A stretch of 64,000 nt of DNA from Hyphomonadaceae bacterium (GTDB lineage: Bacteria; Pseudomonadota; Alphaproteobacteria; Caulobacterales; Hyphomonadaceae): positions 310,001 through 374,000 of the forward strand of contig JALHLU010000001.1 of the NCBI GenBank assembly GCA_022844345.1, read 5' to 3'. Position numbers and translations under genes: made by a program. The notes beneath the pieces were generated by a model. That model saw only the letters and a program-made list of their open reading frames with translations, was not told where the DNA came from and searched no databases. This document shows, piece by piece, positions 52,513 through 59,623 of the stretch (position 1 is the stretch's first letter; each line of letters begins with the position of its first letter).

Positions 52513-53556
52513 TCAACTCACCGCAGGTTCGAGCATTTTCAGCACGCCCGTATCCGCGTCGATCTCTGCCAGTGCGCCGACCGGGAGGGTGAACTGGTTG
52601 TCGATATGACCGAATTCCAGCCCCTGAAAGACCGGCACGCCGAGCGGGACAAGGTGATGCTCCAACACCTCTGACAGCGTGAAACCGCCGAGCGTGCTTC
52701 CGCTCGCCTTGCAGTTGGTGCATTGCCCAAACACTACCCCAGCCACCTTGCCCAGCACGCCGCCGAGGCTCAGTTGCGTCAACATGCGATCGATCCGGTA
52801 TTCCGCCTCGTCGACGTCCTCAAGGAACAGGATGGCGCCCTCGAAGTCTGGCAGGTAGGGCGTTCCCATCAACGCGGTCAGCACGGTCAGATTGCCGCCC
52901 AGTAGCCGTCCACTCGCCTTGCCCCCGCGCAGGGTGCGGATGCGCCCCGAACGCTGCACCAGTCTGTCTTCTTTCCCCACGGGGTTCGCGTACGCGGGCG
53001 TTGCACCATCGAATGCGACCGCGCGGAAATTGTCCCACGACAGCCTGCCCCACGCCCCGCCCGCATTCGGCCCGTGCAGCGTGCCAAACCCCGCCTTCGC
53101 CGCGAACGCCATGTGCAGTGCGGTGATGTCGCTGTAGCCCAGCAGCAGTTTCGGATTTGCGCTTACCACGCCCCAGTCGATGTGCGGCAGGATGCGCGCA
53201 CAGCCCCATCCGCCGCGCACGGCGAACACCGCCTTCACGTCCCGGTCGGCATACATCGCATTGAGATCGGCTGCGCGCGCACCGTCATCCCCCGCCAGAT
53301 ACCCCGCGCGATCAAGCGCATGCGCGCCCAGCTTCGGCTTCAGCCCCATGGCGAGGATCGTGTCCGTCACCAGCGCCATGTCGAACTGGTCGCCCAGCGG
53401 ACTCGCAGGCGAGATCAGCCCCACCGTGTCGCCCGTCTTCAGCCGTGGCGGTTTCTTCGACGCCGCTGGCGCCGCCTGCGCAGGCCCGCCGCGCGCGACG
53501 GCCAGCGCTCCCGCCGCAACGCCCAGCCCAATCAGCGCATGCCTGCGATCAATCAT
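52513..53556 (-). CDS. LD-carboxypeptidase (peptidase S66 family)
   Basis: 347 aa. A twin-arginine-like signal (MIDRRHALIGLGVAAGALAVA) suggests export. S66 signatures: VGLISPASPL, VFAVRGGWGCARILPHID, the Ser nucleophile in LLGYSDITALHM, GGNLTVL and FLEDVDEAEYRIDRMLTQL. These enzymes trim tetrapeptides of recycled peptidoglycan (LdcA) or cleave microcin C-like peptides (MccF). GGAGGA precedes the ATG. It converges on the kinase gene with 3 bp between stops. Confidence 0.9.
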   Translation of the reverse strand: MIDRRHALIGLGVAAGALAVARGGPAQAAPAASKKPPRLKTGDTVGLISPASPLGDQFDMALVTDTILAMGLKPKLGAHALDRAGYLAGDDGARAADLNAMYADRDVKAVFAVRGGWGCARILPHIDWGVVSANPKLLLGYSDITALHMAFAAKAGFGTLHGPNAGGAWGRLSWDNFRAVAFDGATPAYANPVGKEDRLVQRSGRIRTLRGGKASGRLLGGNLTVLTALMGTPYLPDFEGAILFLEDVDEAEYRIDRMLTQLSLGGVLGKVAGVVFGQCTNCKASGSTLGGFTLSEVLEHHLVPLGVPVFQGLEFGHIDNQFTLPVGALAEIDADTGVLKMLEPAVS

Positions 53557-53732
53557 CCGCGCATTCCTCCGGCCGGCTCCGGGCTCTTGCATGCGGTCGC
53601 GCTGCTACCCGCACAAGCCTCCCACACTCTTGAGCAAGACCTTCAGCCGCGGGCGCCCAAGCCTGTAGCACCATGAAACCGAGCGATTTGGGCCCACGCC
53701 AAAGTATTTGTCGTGTTTGCTTGACACCCCGC

Positions 53733-53770
53733 GAGTGTCCAGTTTACTCGACATTATGCACGTGACATAG
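53733..53770 (+). repeat. IS left terminal inverted repeat
   Basis: 38 bp beginning GAGTGTCCAGTTTACTCG. It matches the reverse complement of 55802-55839 at 34 of 38 positions; mismatches are at positions 8, 12, 13 and 30 of the repeat. Confidence 0.88.
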
Positions 53771-53771
53771 C

Positions 53772-53960
53772 ATGACACATCCCATAGATTCAGGACTGCG
53801 TGACAGGCCGGACGATCAAGACGAAATCGAAATCACGCCCGCGATGATCGAGGCGGGAGCGCGAATGTTGATGGCTACGGTGGACTTTGTGTCTTCCGAG
53901 CCAACGGCGCGCCTCTTGGTCAAAGACATTCTAGAGGAAGCTCTCCGATTCAGGACTTGA
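53772..53960 (+). CDS. IS passenger ORF 1 (unknown, 62 aa)
   Basis: 62-aa acidic helical protein (IEITPAMIEAGARMLMATVDFVSSEPTARLLVKDILEEALRF) starting one base after the left inverted repeat. No family was recognised. A -35-like TTGACA sits just outside the element at 53721-53726, which could form a hybrid promoter reading in. The last 11 bp overlap the tail of passenger ORF 2 on the other strand. Confidence 0.55.
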   Translation: MTHPIDSGLRDRPDDQDEIEITPAMIEAGARMLMATVDFVSSEPTARLLVKDILEEALRFRT

Positions 53961-54591
53961 GTTCGTCAAAGGAACGCTGCACCAGCCCGATCATCGTGCG
54001 CTGGTAGTCAATGAACGTAGCGGATATCTGGGCGACTTGGGCACTGGTGTAGGCGTAGACGCCTTGGCGCTGGAACCAATCGTCCGGGTATTCCCGAAAC
54101 GCCTCCATCAGTTTCGCTGGGGAGACTTTCTTTCTCGAAGCGTATGAAGCGGGCGCGACGTAATAGCCGGATGCGGTCGTCCGCACGCTTCCGTCGTCTT
54201 CTGTGGTGTGAACGATACGTTGACCGACTATGCCGTGTGCAATGTGGTTGCGCTTGGTCGCAAGAAGGCCCGTGTCTTTTAGCGTCTGCTCAATGTCCGC
54301 AAGGAACAGGCTGTCCTCAGACAAGACGGCACGGGCTGCAAACTTCACCATGTCCGAACGCTTAGAGTAGTCTTCAACCACTCCATAAGCGGCCTCTGCG
54401 CTCCCCTTCTTGGAGCGCGCGAGACGAGCAAACAGCATTCCTTGAAATTCATCCATCATTTCCCAAGCGGACAACGCTCTTCCAATAGCCAGGTGCAGAC
54501 CATCGGCTTCAGCGTCACCCTTTCGCTCGATTGGGAATTCGTCTTTAATTATCGACCACGGTCTTTGGGTCTTAGGTTGCCTGCTTGCCAT
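53950..54591 (-). CDS. IS passenger ORF 2 (unknown, 213 aa)
   Basis: 213-aa soluble protein of unknown function. It is mostly helical, with LHLAIGRALSAWEMMDEFQGMLFARLARS and LATKRNHIAHGIVGQRIV; the RNHIAHG segment resembles HEPN-like or abortive-infection-like helical proteins, but too weakly to assign. The ATG at 54591 has GGGGGA upstream; the frame is open further upstream. It follows the transposase on the same strand. Confidence 0.65.
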   Translation of the reverse strand: MASRQPKTQRPWSIIKDEFPIERKGDAEADGLHLAIGRALSAWEMMDEFQGMLFARLARSKKGSAEAAYGVVEDYSKRSDMVKFAARAVLSEDSLFLADIEQTLKDTGLLATKRNHIAHGIVGQRIVHTTEDDGSVRTTASGYYVAPASYASRKKVSPAKLMEAFREYPDDWFQRQGVYAYTSAQVAQISATFIDYQRTMIGLVQRSFDELKS

Positions 54592-54748
54592 GAAAAAATC
54601 CCCCAGCTCTGAAGAGCGGAGCGCCAACGAGACGGCGCGCCTTCGTGACGAGGGGCTCAAGCGCATGCTGAAAACGCCCCCCAAGCCCCATAAGGACCAC
54701 CCCAAGAAATCGGAGTCGAGTCCTATGAAGCCCAAGGGTCGGGGGTAA
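54590..54748 (+). CDS. IS passenger ORF 3 (52-aa basic peptide)
   Basis: 52 aa and very basic (MKKSPSSEERSANETARLR...LKRMLKTPPKPHKDHPKK...MKPKGRG). The LKRMLKTPPKPHK pattern resembles small proteins often annotated beside alphaproteobacterial IS1595 transposases. Its ATG overlaps the ATG of passenger ORF 2 on the opposite strand through a shared CATG, and it converges on the transposase. It has no clear ribosome-binding site. Confidence 0.5.
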   Translation: MKKSPSSEERSANETARLRDEGLKRMLKTPPKPHKDHPKKSESSPMKPKGRG

Positions 54749-54774
54749 TCGGGTACTTTGGTTTTCGCCACCGC

Positions 54775-55776
54775 CTAGGCGGTGGCGATGCTTCCTTTAG
54801 GGCTGCGCAACACCAGACGTTTGCCAGCGGCGCCCTTGATCGCAAGCGTTGCGCGGTCATCGTCGTTGAAGCCCAGCTTGGTCCGCGTGTTGTGGCGGAA
54901 CTCAAATTCAGTGACGTAGCGCTGCAGGTACTTCTCGCCGCAGTGCTGATACACGCCCGTCATGCCGCGCTTGAACACGCCAAAGAAACTTTCGGCAGAG
55001 TTCGAAGTCACGTCCCCACGAGCGTATTCTTTCGCGGTGTGCTTGACGGTTTCATGCGCGGCGAAGGCTTTGCCAGCGCCTTTGTAAAGGTGGCTTTCGT
55101 CCGTGTGCAGGCGGCTCTCAGGATGGACGTTCTCGCGCACGATCTTGGCGACCGTTTCCTTGTCGGCATTGGCGACGTGGAACACACGAGCCGAACCGCC
55201 TAGCTCAACGAGGGCAACGACTGAACGCTTGTTGGCAGGGCCACGGCTGCCGCGACGCTTGACGCCGTTGGCGGGCTTATCAGCGGCGAAGGGCTTGCCG
55301 TCTTTTTTCACGGGCGAAGGGTTCTCGACCTTGCCGAAGTAGGTTTCGTCAGCTTCCACGACTTTGCCGGGGCCGCCCATCGGGCCGCCGCGCTTCATCG
55401 GCTCCATGCGCAGAGCTTCGCGGATACGCATCGCCATGAACCAAGCAGATCGATACGAGCCAAGGCCAAGCATACGCTGCATTTGAAGGGCGGAAATGCC
55501 TTTCTTGCTGGCGGCCATCAGGTGCATTCCCAGCACCCATTTGTGCAGGGCGATCTTGGAGTCTTCGAAGATCGTTCCGATGGTCACGGTGAAGGGCAGG
55601 AGGCAGGCGCGGCAGTTGTAGAGGCCGGGGCGGTGGCTCTTGCCCTTCATCAGCGTGGCCTCATCGCAGACGCCGCAGTGAGGGCACACCGGGCCTTGCG
55701 GCCACAGCAGCTTTTCCAGATGGGCGCGGGCCGCATCGTCGTTGTGGAACATCGGCTGGGAGAGATCGGTCTTCAT
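54775..55776 (-). CDS. IS1595-family (ISXO2-like) transposase
   Basis: 333 aa, complete. N-terminal zinc ribbon CPHCGVCD...CRAC, then the ISXO2-like transposase domain. The catalytic triad is visible: Asp143 in VVEADETYFG, Asp226 in LHTDESHLY and Glu262 in SNSAESFFGVFKRG (with Asn259). The reading frame has no frameshift, so the element may still be active. The start lies 25 bp inside the right inverted repeat. Confidence 0.95.
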   Translation of the reverse strand: MKTDLSQPMFHNDDAARAHLEKLLWPQGPVCPHCGVCDEATLMKGKSHRPGLYNCRACLLPFTVTIGTIFEDSKIALHKWVLGMHLMAASKKGISALQMQRMLGLGSYRSAWFMAMRIREALRMEPMKRGGPMGGPGKVVEADETYFGKVENPSPVKKDGKPFAADKPANGVKRRGSRGPANKRSVVALVELGGSARVFHVANADKETVAKIVRENVHPESRLHTDESHLYKGAGKAFAAHETVKHTAKEYARGDVTSNSAESFFGVFKRGMTGVYQHCGEKYLQRYVTEFEFRHNTRTKLGFNDDDRATLAIKGAAGKRLVLRSPKGSIATA

Positions 55777-55801
55777 GAGACCAATCTAGGGATTGTGGAC
55801 A

Positions 55802-55839
55802 CTATGTCAAGTGCATAATGTCGAGTTTACTTGACACTC
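55802..55839 (-). repeat. IS right terminal inverted repeat
   Basis: 38 bp; its reverse complement begins GAGTGTCAAGTAAACTCG. Its outermost part CTTGACACTC joins host bases AGTCAAG to make a 6-5-6 palindrome at 55830-55846. Confidence 0.88.
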
Positions 55840-55846
55840 AGTCAAG
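55830..55846. promoter_or_regulatory. Junction palindrome CTTGAC-ACTCA-GTCAAG
   Basis: Perfect 6-bp inverted repeat with a 5-bp spacer that spans the right IS-host junction, 11 bp before the start codon of the membrane protein. It overlaps the AAGGAG ribosome-binding site and could be an operator for the XRE regulator in the same operon. Confidence 0.35.
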
Positions 55847-55856
55847 GAGAGTTGAC

Positions 55857-56510
55857 ATGCCCACATCGCTCGAAACCGCCCTAAACGAAGCACCCGAGCC
55901 CAGCGCGAAGCTGGGCGCCGGCTTCTGGGCCGCGTGGGCCGCCGGCATGGCGGCCGCGTTCGCTGCTTTCGCGGCGACGCTCTGGTTGATCTATCCGCAG
56001 CTCGACTCGCTCGCCGGCAAGATGGCCGGCGGCGCCATCATCATTGCCTTCACCCTCGGCTTCATCTTCATCGCCAACATCCCCAACGTGATCCGCCGCA
56101 AGCGCGGCGCCGGCGAGCGGATGCGCGAACCGTATCGCCGCTACATGCGGCGCTTCCTGCCGGCGATGTTCACTTACGTCATCCTTCTGATGGCCGCGAT
56201 CAGCTACGCCAAGGCCGCCGAGCCCACGGGCATTATCGCCTGGCTCGTCGCCATTGCGCCGGCGATCCCGATCCTGTTCGCCATTCGCGCCATCTTCCTG
56301 CTGCCCGTGGACGAGGATGACGAATACCAGCGCGCCCGTATCTACAGCTCCTATGCCTGGGCGACCGGAGCCACACTCATGGTCTGCACCACGCTGGGCT
56401 TCCTCGACATGTTCAGCGTCGTCCCGCATATCGAAATGTGGATCGCCTTCCCGATGTGGGCCGTCTTCATGGGCCTTGCGCGCTGCCTCCCGCTCGGGAG
56501 CGTCAAGTGA
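55857..56510 (+). CDS. Multi-pass membrane protein of an XRE operon
   Basis: 217 aa with about six membrane helices (roughly 23-47, 57-78, 103-121, 127-147, 165-185 and 190-210). No catalytic motif is seen. AAGGAG lies 8 bases before the ATG. The stop overlaps the start of an XRE-family regulator (GTGA), an arrangement seen in many small membrane protein/YozG-like regulator pairs. The native promoter has probably been separated by the insertion sequence immediately upstream. Confidence 0.8.
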   Translation: MPTSLETALNEAPEPSAKLGAGFWAAWAAGMAAAFAAFAATLWLIYPQLDSLAGKMAGGAIIIAFTLGFIFIANIPNVIRRKRGAGERMREPYRRYMRRFLPAMFTYVILLMAAISYAKAAEPTGIIAWLVAIAPAIPILFAIRAIFLLPVDEDDEYQRARIYSSYAWATGATLMVCTTLGFLDMFSVVPHIEMWIAFPMWAVFMGLARCLPLGSVK

Positions 56511-56725
56511 AGAACGACCTCCGCGTGCTCCGCGCCCAGAGGGGCTGGAGCCAGGGCGACCTTGCCGATGCACTCGGCGTCTCTCGCCAGTCGGTCAATG
56601 CGCTCGAGACAGGTAAGTTCGATCCCTCCCTGCCGCTTGCATTCCGCATCGCCCGCCTGTTCGGCAAGCGCGTGGACGAGATTTTCGACGATGAACTCGG
56701 CGGCTTCGACAAAGCCGCTGAATAG
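56507..56725 (+). CDS. XRE-family transcriptional regulator (YozG/YgzD-like)
   Basis: 72-aa single-domain HTH repressor: LRVLRAQRGWSQGDLADALGVSRQSVNALETGKFDPSLPLAFRIARLFGKRVDEIFDDE, which is the complete family pattern. GTG start overlapping the stop of the membrane-protein gene by 4 bp. Such proteins usually autoregulate with their membrane partner. A hydrolase gene follows 24 bp later. Confidence 0.92.
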   Translation: MKNDLRVLRAQRGWSQGDLADALGVSRQSVNALETGKFDPSLPLAFRIARLFGKRVDEIFDDELGGFDKAAE

Positions 56726-56749
56726 CCCCCCCAACAGGAGACCACGAAA

Positions 56750-57625
56750 ATGCGCTCGATCCTCAACGCTGCAGCCGCAGCGATCGCCCTCGCTCTGCCT
56801 TCGCTCGGCTTATCCGCCGCCTACGCGCAGGAGCGTTTCACCACTACCGTAACCGGCCCGGAGGACGCGCCGGTCGTGATCCTCATCCCCGGCCTCGCCT
56901 CATCGCGCGAGGTCTGGACAGCAACCGCCGCCGCACTCGACGACACGCACCGCGTCCATGTCCTGAACGTGCGTGGCTTTGCCGGCGAGCCGGCTGGCGC
57001 GAATGCCGACGGACCCGTGCTGCAACCGCTGATCGACGAGATCGCAGCCTATGCCACGGCGCTGAACAAGCCGGCTCTCATTGGCCATTCCATCGGCGGC
57101 CTCATCAGCCTTGAAGCCGCCGCCGCCCGGCCCGGAGAGATCGGCCGCGTCATGGTGGTCGATGCGCTGCCGTTCTACTCGTTGCTGTTCAACCCCGCCG
57201 CCACCGTCGCGATGTCGAGGCCCTATGCCGAGATGAACCGCACGCAGCTTCTCGCGATGACGGACGAACAGTTTGCAGCCACGCAGACGCAGACCATGAC
57301 GATCATGACAAAGACCGAGGCCGCGCGCCCCACCCTGATCGATTGGTCGTTGACGTCCGACCGCCGCGTGGTCGCCCAGACGATGTATGAGGTGACGCTT
57401 GACGATGCCCGCCCGCGTCTTTCAGCTATCACTGCGCCGGTCACTGTGCTCTACGCCTACGACCCAGCCATGGGCCGTCCTGCCGCCATGGTCGACCAGA
57501 TGTACTCCGCGCCCTATGCCGGGCTTGCAGGCGTAAACCTCAAGCGCGTTGACGGAAGCTTCCACTTCATCATGCTTGCTCAGCCGGAGACGTTCGCCGA
57601 GGAGGCCGCAGCTTTTCTAAGGTAG
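56750..57625 (+). CDS. Exported alpha/beta hydrolase
   Basis: 291 aa. Signal peptide with cleavage after AYA (about residue 26). The nucleophile elbow is ALIGHSIGGLISLEAA, the oxyanion region is ILIPGLASSREVW, and a catalytic His is in VDGSFHFIM. CAGGAG precedes the ATG. It lies in the XRE operon and could act on an ester, lactone or cell-envelope substrate. Confidence 0.88.
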   Translation: MRSILNAAAAAIALALPSLGLSAAYAQERFTTTVTGPEDAPVVILIPGLASSREVWTATAAALDDTHRVHVLNVRGFAGEPAGANADGPVLQPLIDEIAAYATALNKPALIGHSIGGLISLEAAAARPGEIGRVMVVDALPFYSLLFNPAATVAMSRPYAEMNRTQLLAMTDEQFAATQTQTMTIMTKTEAARPTLIDWSLTSDRRVVAQTMYEVTLDDARPRLSAITAPVTVLYAYDPAMGRPAAMVDQMYSAPYAGLAGVNLKRVDGSFHFIMLAQPETFAEEAAAFLR

Positions 57626-57652
57626 CGATCGGTACATGTGACACATGCGATA

Positions 57653-57694
57653 TTTCGCTCCGCCGCTGCATTGCGCCTTCACGGCGGAGCGAAA
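57653..57694. repeat. 13-bp perfect inverted repeat before the P450 gene
   Basis: TTTCGCTCCGCCG (57653-57665) and CGGCGGAGCGAAA (57682-57694) with a 16-nt loop. It starts 28 bases after the hydrolase stop codon. There is no T run on the plus strand beyond the arm, so it could be a poor terminator, a processing hairpin or an operator for the P450 gene. Confidence 0.6.
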
Positions 57695-57736
57695 ACCGGC
57701 TACGTCCTGACACTGTCAAGCTGACTGGAAAACCCC

Positions 57737-58966
57737 ATGGCCGATACCGCCGCCCTCAAGAGCTACAACGACATCCCGCTTGTCGACTTCACGCAGAACT
57801 CGCCAGAGGCTTCCAGCTACGACATGTTCAACGCCTGGCGCGAGGCAACGCCGCTGGTGAAGGTGCCGATCGGTTTCGGCCACATGGTGCTGGCGCTCCG
57901 CGCGCGCACGGTCGAGCAGATCGTCGGCTCCGAAACGCGCCAGCTGGAAACCGAGAGCAAGCTGCTGCAGGGCGTCTTCGATGGTCCCATCTATGATTTC
58001 ATCGCGCAGGTGATGCTGTTCGCCAACGGCGAGGTTCACCAACGCCGCCGCCAGCCCGTGGCGCGCACCTTCGCGTTCAAGCTGATGGAGGCGATGCGCC
58101 CCAAGGCCGCCGCCATCGCCGCCGAACTGATCGAGGAACGTCTGGGCAAGGGGCCGTTCGACTATGTGCAGGAGTTTGCGGCCCAGGTTCCCGCCCGCAT
58201 CATCGCCGACATTCTCGGCATCCCGCGCTCCGACCTTCCCATCTTCATGCAGTGGATTTCGGACACCGCCGAAGCCATCGGCTTCATCGACGTCGCCCGC
58301 CGTCCGCAGATCGAGGAAAGCCTCGTCGCCTTCAACGCCTATGTCGACAAGCTGCTGGCCGACCGCCGCGCCAATCCGCGCGGGGATTTCCTGTCGGACT
58401 ATGTCGCCGCCACAGCCGCATCCGGCGACATGAGTGAAGGCGAGATCCGCGCGCAGGTCGTAGGCCTCATCCTCGCCGGCTCGGACACCACACGCAACGC
58501 GATGTGCATGACGCTCTACCAGCTGCTCAATCACCCCGAACAGTGGCGCGACCTGATCAACGATCCTGACGGCCTCAAGAAGAAGGCCTCGGAGGAAGGG
58601 CTGCGCTACGAGCCTGTGGTCGCAGGCATCCCGCGTGTCGCCGTCAATGACATGACCCTTGAGGGCTATCACATTCCCGGCGGCGCGATGATTTCGATCT
58701 CGCTTCTCTCTGTGCTGCGCGACCCGGACGTCTATGCAAATCCTGACAGCTTCGACATCCACCGCACCGACCAGCAACGCTGGCACCTCGCCTTCGGGGC
58801 CGGCGCTCACCGCTGCGCGGGCGAAGCCCTCGCCCGCGTCGAGCTGGAAGAAGTTCTTGCCGCCATCGCCCGCCTTGCCCCCAATACGCGCATCGTGGGA
58901 CAGGCGCCGAAGCTTAACCCTGGCGCAATCCGCACGGTCGACCAGATGCGCGTGGAGTTTGCCTGA
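57737..58966 (+). CDS. Cytochrome P450
   Basis: 409-aa bacterial P450 of the soluble class. I-helix LAGSDTTR (247-253) with the oxygen-activating Asp/Thr, K-helix ExxR at Glu287-Arg290 (EGLRYEP), and the heme-thiolate loop FGAGAHRCAG with Cys360. Like other bacterial class I P450s it needs a ferredoxin and reductase, and neither is encoded nearby. The substrate is unknown; terpenes or fatty acids are common in related groups. Confidence 0.95.
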   Translation: MADTAALKSYNDIPLVDFTQNSPEASSYDMFNAWREATPLVKVPIGFGHMVLALRARTVEQIVGSETRQLETESKLLQGVFDGPIYDFIAQVMLFANGEVHQRRRQPVARTFAFKLMEAMRPKAAAIAAELIEERLGKGPFDYVQEFAAQVPARIIADILGIPRSDLPIFMQWISDTAEAIGFIDVARRPQIEESLVAFNAYVDKLLADRRANPRGDFLSDYVAATAASGDMSEGEIRAQVVGLILAGSDTTRNAMCMTLYQLLNHPEQWRDLINDPDGLKKKASEEGLRYEPVVAGIPRVAVNDMTLEGYHIPGGAMISISLLSVLRDPDVYANPDSFDIHRTDQQRWHLAFGAGAHRCAGEALARVELEEVLAAIARLAPNTRIVGQAPKLNPGAIRTVDQMRVEFA

Positions 58967-58968
58967 CG

Positions 58969-58984
58969 TCGAGCGATCGCTCGA
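58969..58984. repeat. 16-bp perfect palindrome after the P450 gene
   Basis: TCGAGCGATCGCTCGA, without a loop, begins 3 bases after the P450 stop and contains GCGATCGC. It is too short and loopless to be a good terminator; it may be an incidental or protein-binding site. Confidence 0.4.
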
Positions 58985-59029
58985 ATTTCATCGATCCGCA
59001 CCACCGGCGCTTAAGAGCGATGAGGTAGC

Positions 59030-59623
59030 GTGGCATTCATGGCCACTGCGTCTGCAGCTCCCGCATTCCGCTCCGTCGCGCATCGCCGCGCCGTCATGCA
59101 GCATATCGGCGCGACCATCGTTCCGGCGGCGCTCACCTTCGCGCTGCTCGCGCCGGTGATTGGCCTCGTACTCGTCTGGGGCAGCACATTTGTCGCCCTG
59201 GTCTGTAACGCCATCGCCACAGGCGGAGCCTCAGCGCCTGCCGCCATTTCGGCGACTGTTGATACCGTCGTCGCGGGATATGCGGCATCCGCCCTGGCAG
59301 CGGGAATCGCTGGCGTCTGGGCCGCCCTGCTTTCACCCTTCGCGCCAGAGAACCCGCGCTTCTACAGTGCTGCGGCCATCATCGGCATGATGAATGCCTT
59401 CCTGTTCGTATCAGTAGATGCTGACGCCGGCCTGTTCGGGGGGCAGCTATTTGTGGCGCTCACCGGCGCGGTCAGCGTCTTCGTGTGCGCCTGGCTGCTC
59501 AAGGATGCTGTGCTAAAGCGCGACGAAGCTGAGCGCGACAGGCTGTCTCGCGATCGCGCGCAACGTATTGCGAAGGAACGCGCGGCCTTATCCCCGTCGG
59601 CCTCAGCTGCAGATCGCCGCTGA
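59030..59623 (+). CDS. Membrane protein with charged C-terminal tail, unknown
   Basis: 197 aa. Four or five helices between about residues 25 and 165, then a strongly charged cytoplasmic tail (KDAVLKRDEAERDRLSRDRAQRIAKERA) probably forming a helix. A GTG start at 59030 with GAGG upstream is used; ATG 59039 is possible. Its last 21 bp overlap the end of the convergent OmpA-domain gene. Confidence 0.7.
   Translation: MAFMATASAAPAFRSVAHRRAVMQHIGATIVPAALTFALLAPVIGLVLVWGSTFVALVCNAIATGGASAPAAISATVDTVVAGYAASALAAGIAGVWAALLSPFAPENPRFYSAAAIIGMMNAFLFVSVDADAGLFGGQLFVALTGAVSVFVCAWLLKDAVLKRDEAERDRLSRDRAQRIAKERAALSPSASAADRR

Larger units (their letters stand above)
53733..55839. mobile_element. IS1595-family insertion sequence with passenger ORFs
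   Basis: 2107 bp bounded by 38-bp imperfect terminal inverted repeats (4 mismatches). It holds an ISXO2-like transposase (minus strand) and three passenger ORFs. Base composition looks visibly less GC-rich than the flanks. With the ends set by the repeats, the flanking 8-mers (CACCCCGC and AGTCAAGG) are not identical, so no target duplication is evident. It lies between the LD-carboxypeptidase gene and a membrane protein-XRE-hydrolase operon whose start codon is 18 bp from the right end. Confidence 0.88.

Noticed and set aside
53720-53727. CTTGACAC on the left of the IS, matching 55830-55837, as an 8-bp target duplication
   Set aside because: The right copy lies inside the terminal inverted repeat, so the two ends would be out of register. 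Treated as operator-like sequence instead.
58969-58984. GCGATCGC-containing palindrome as a HIP1-like repeat
   Set aside because: Only one copy was noticed, and HIP1 is a cyanobacterial feature; probably coincidence.
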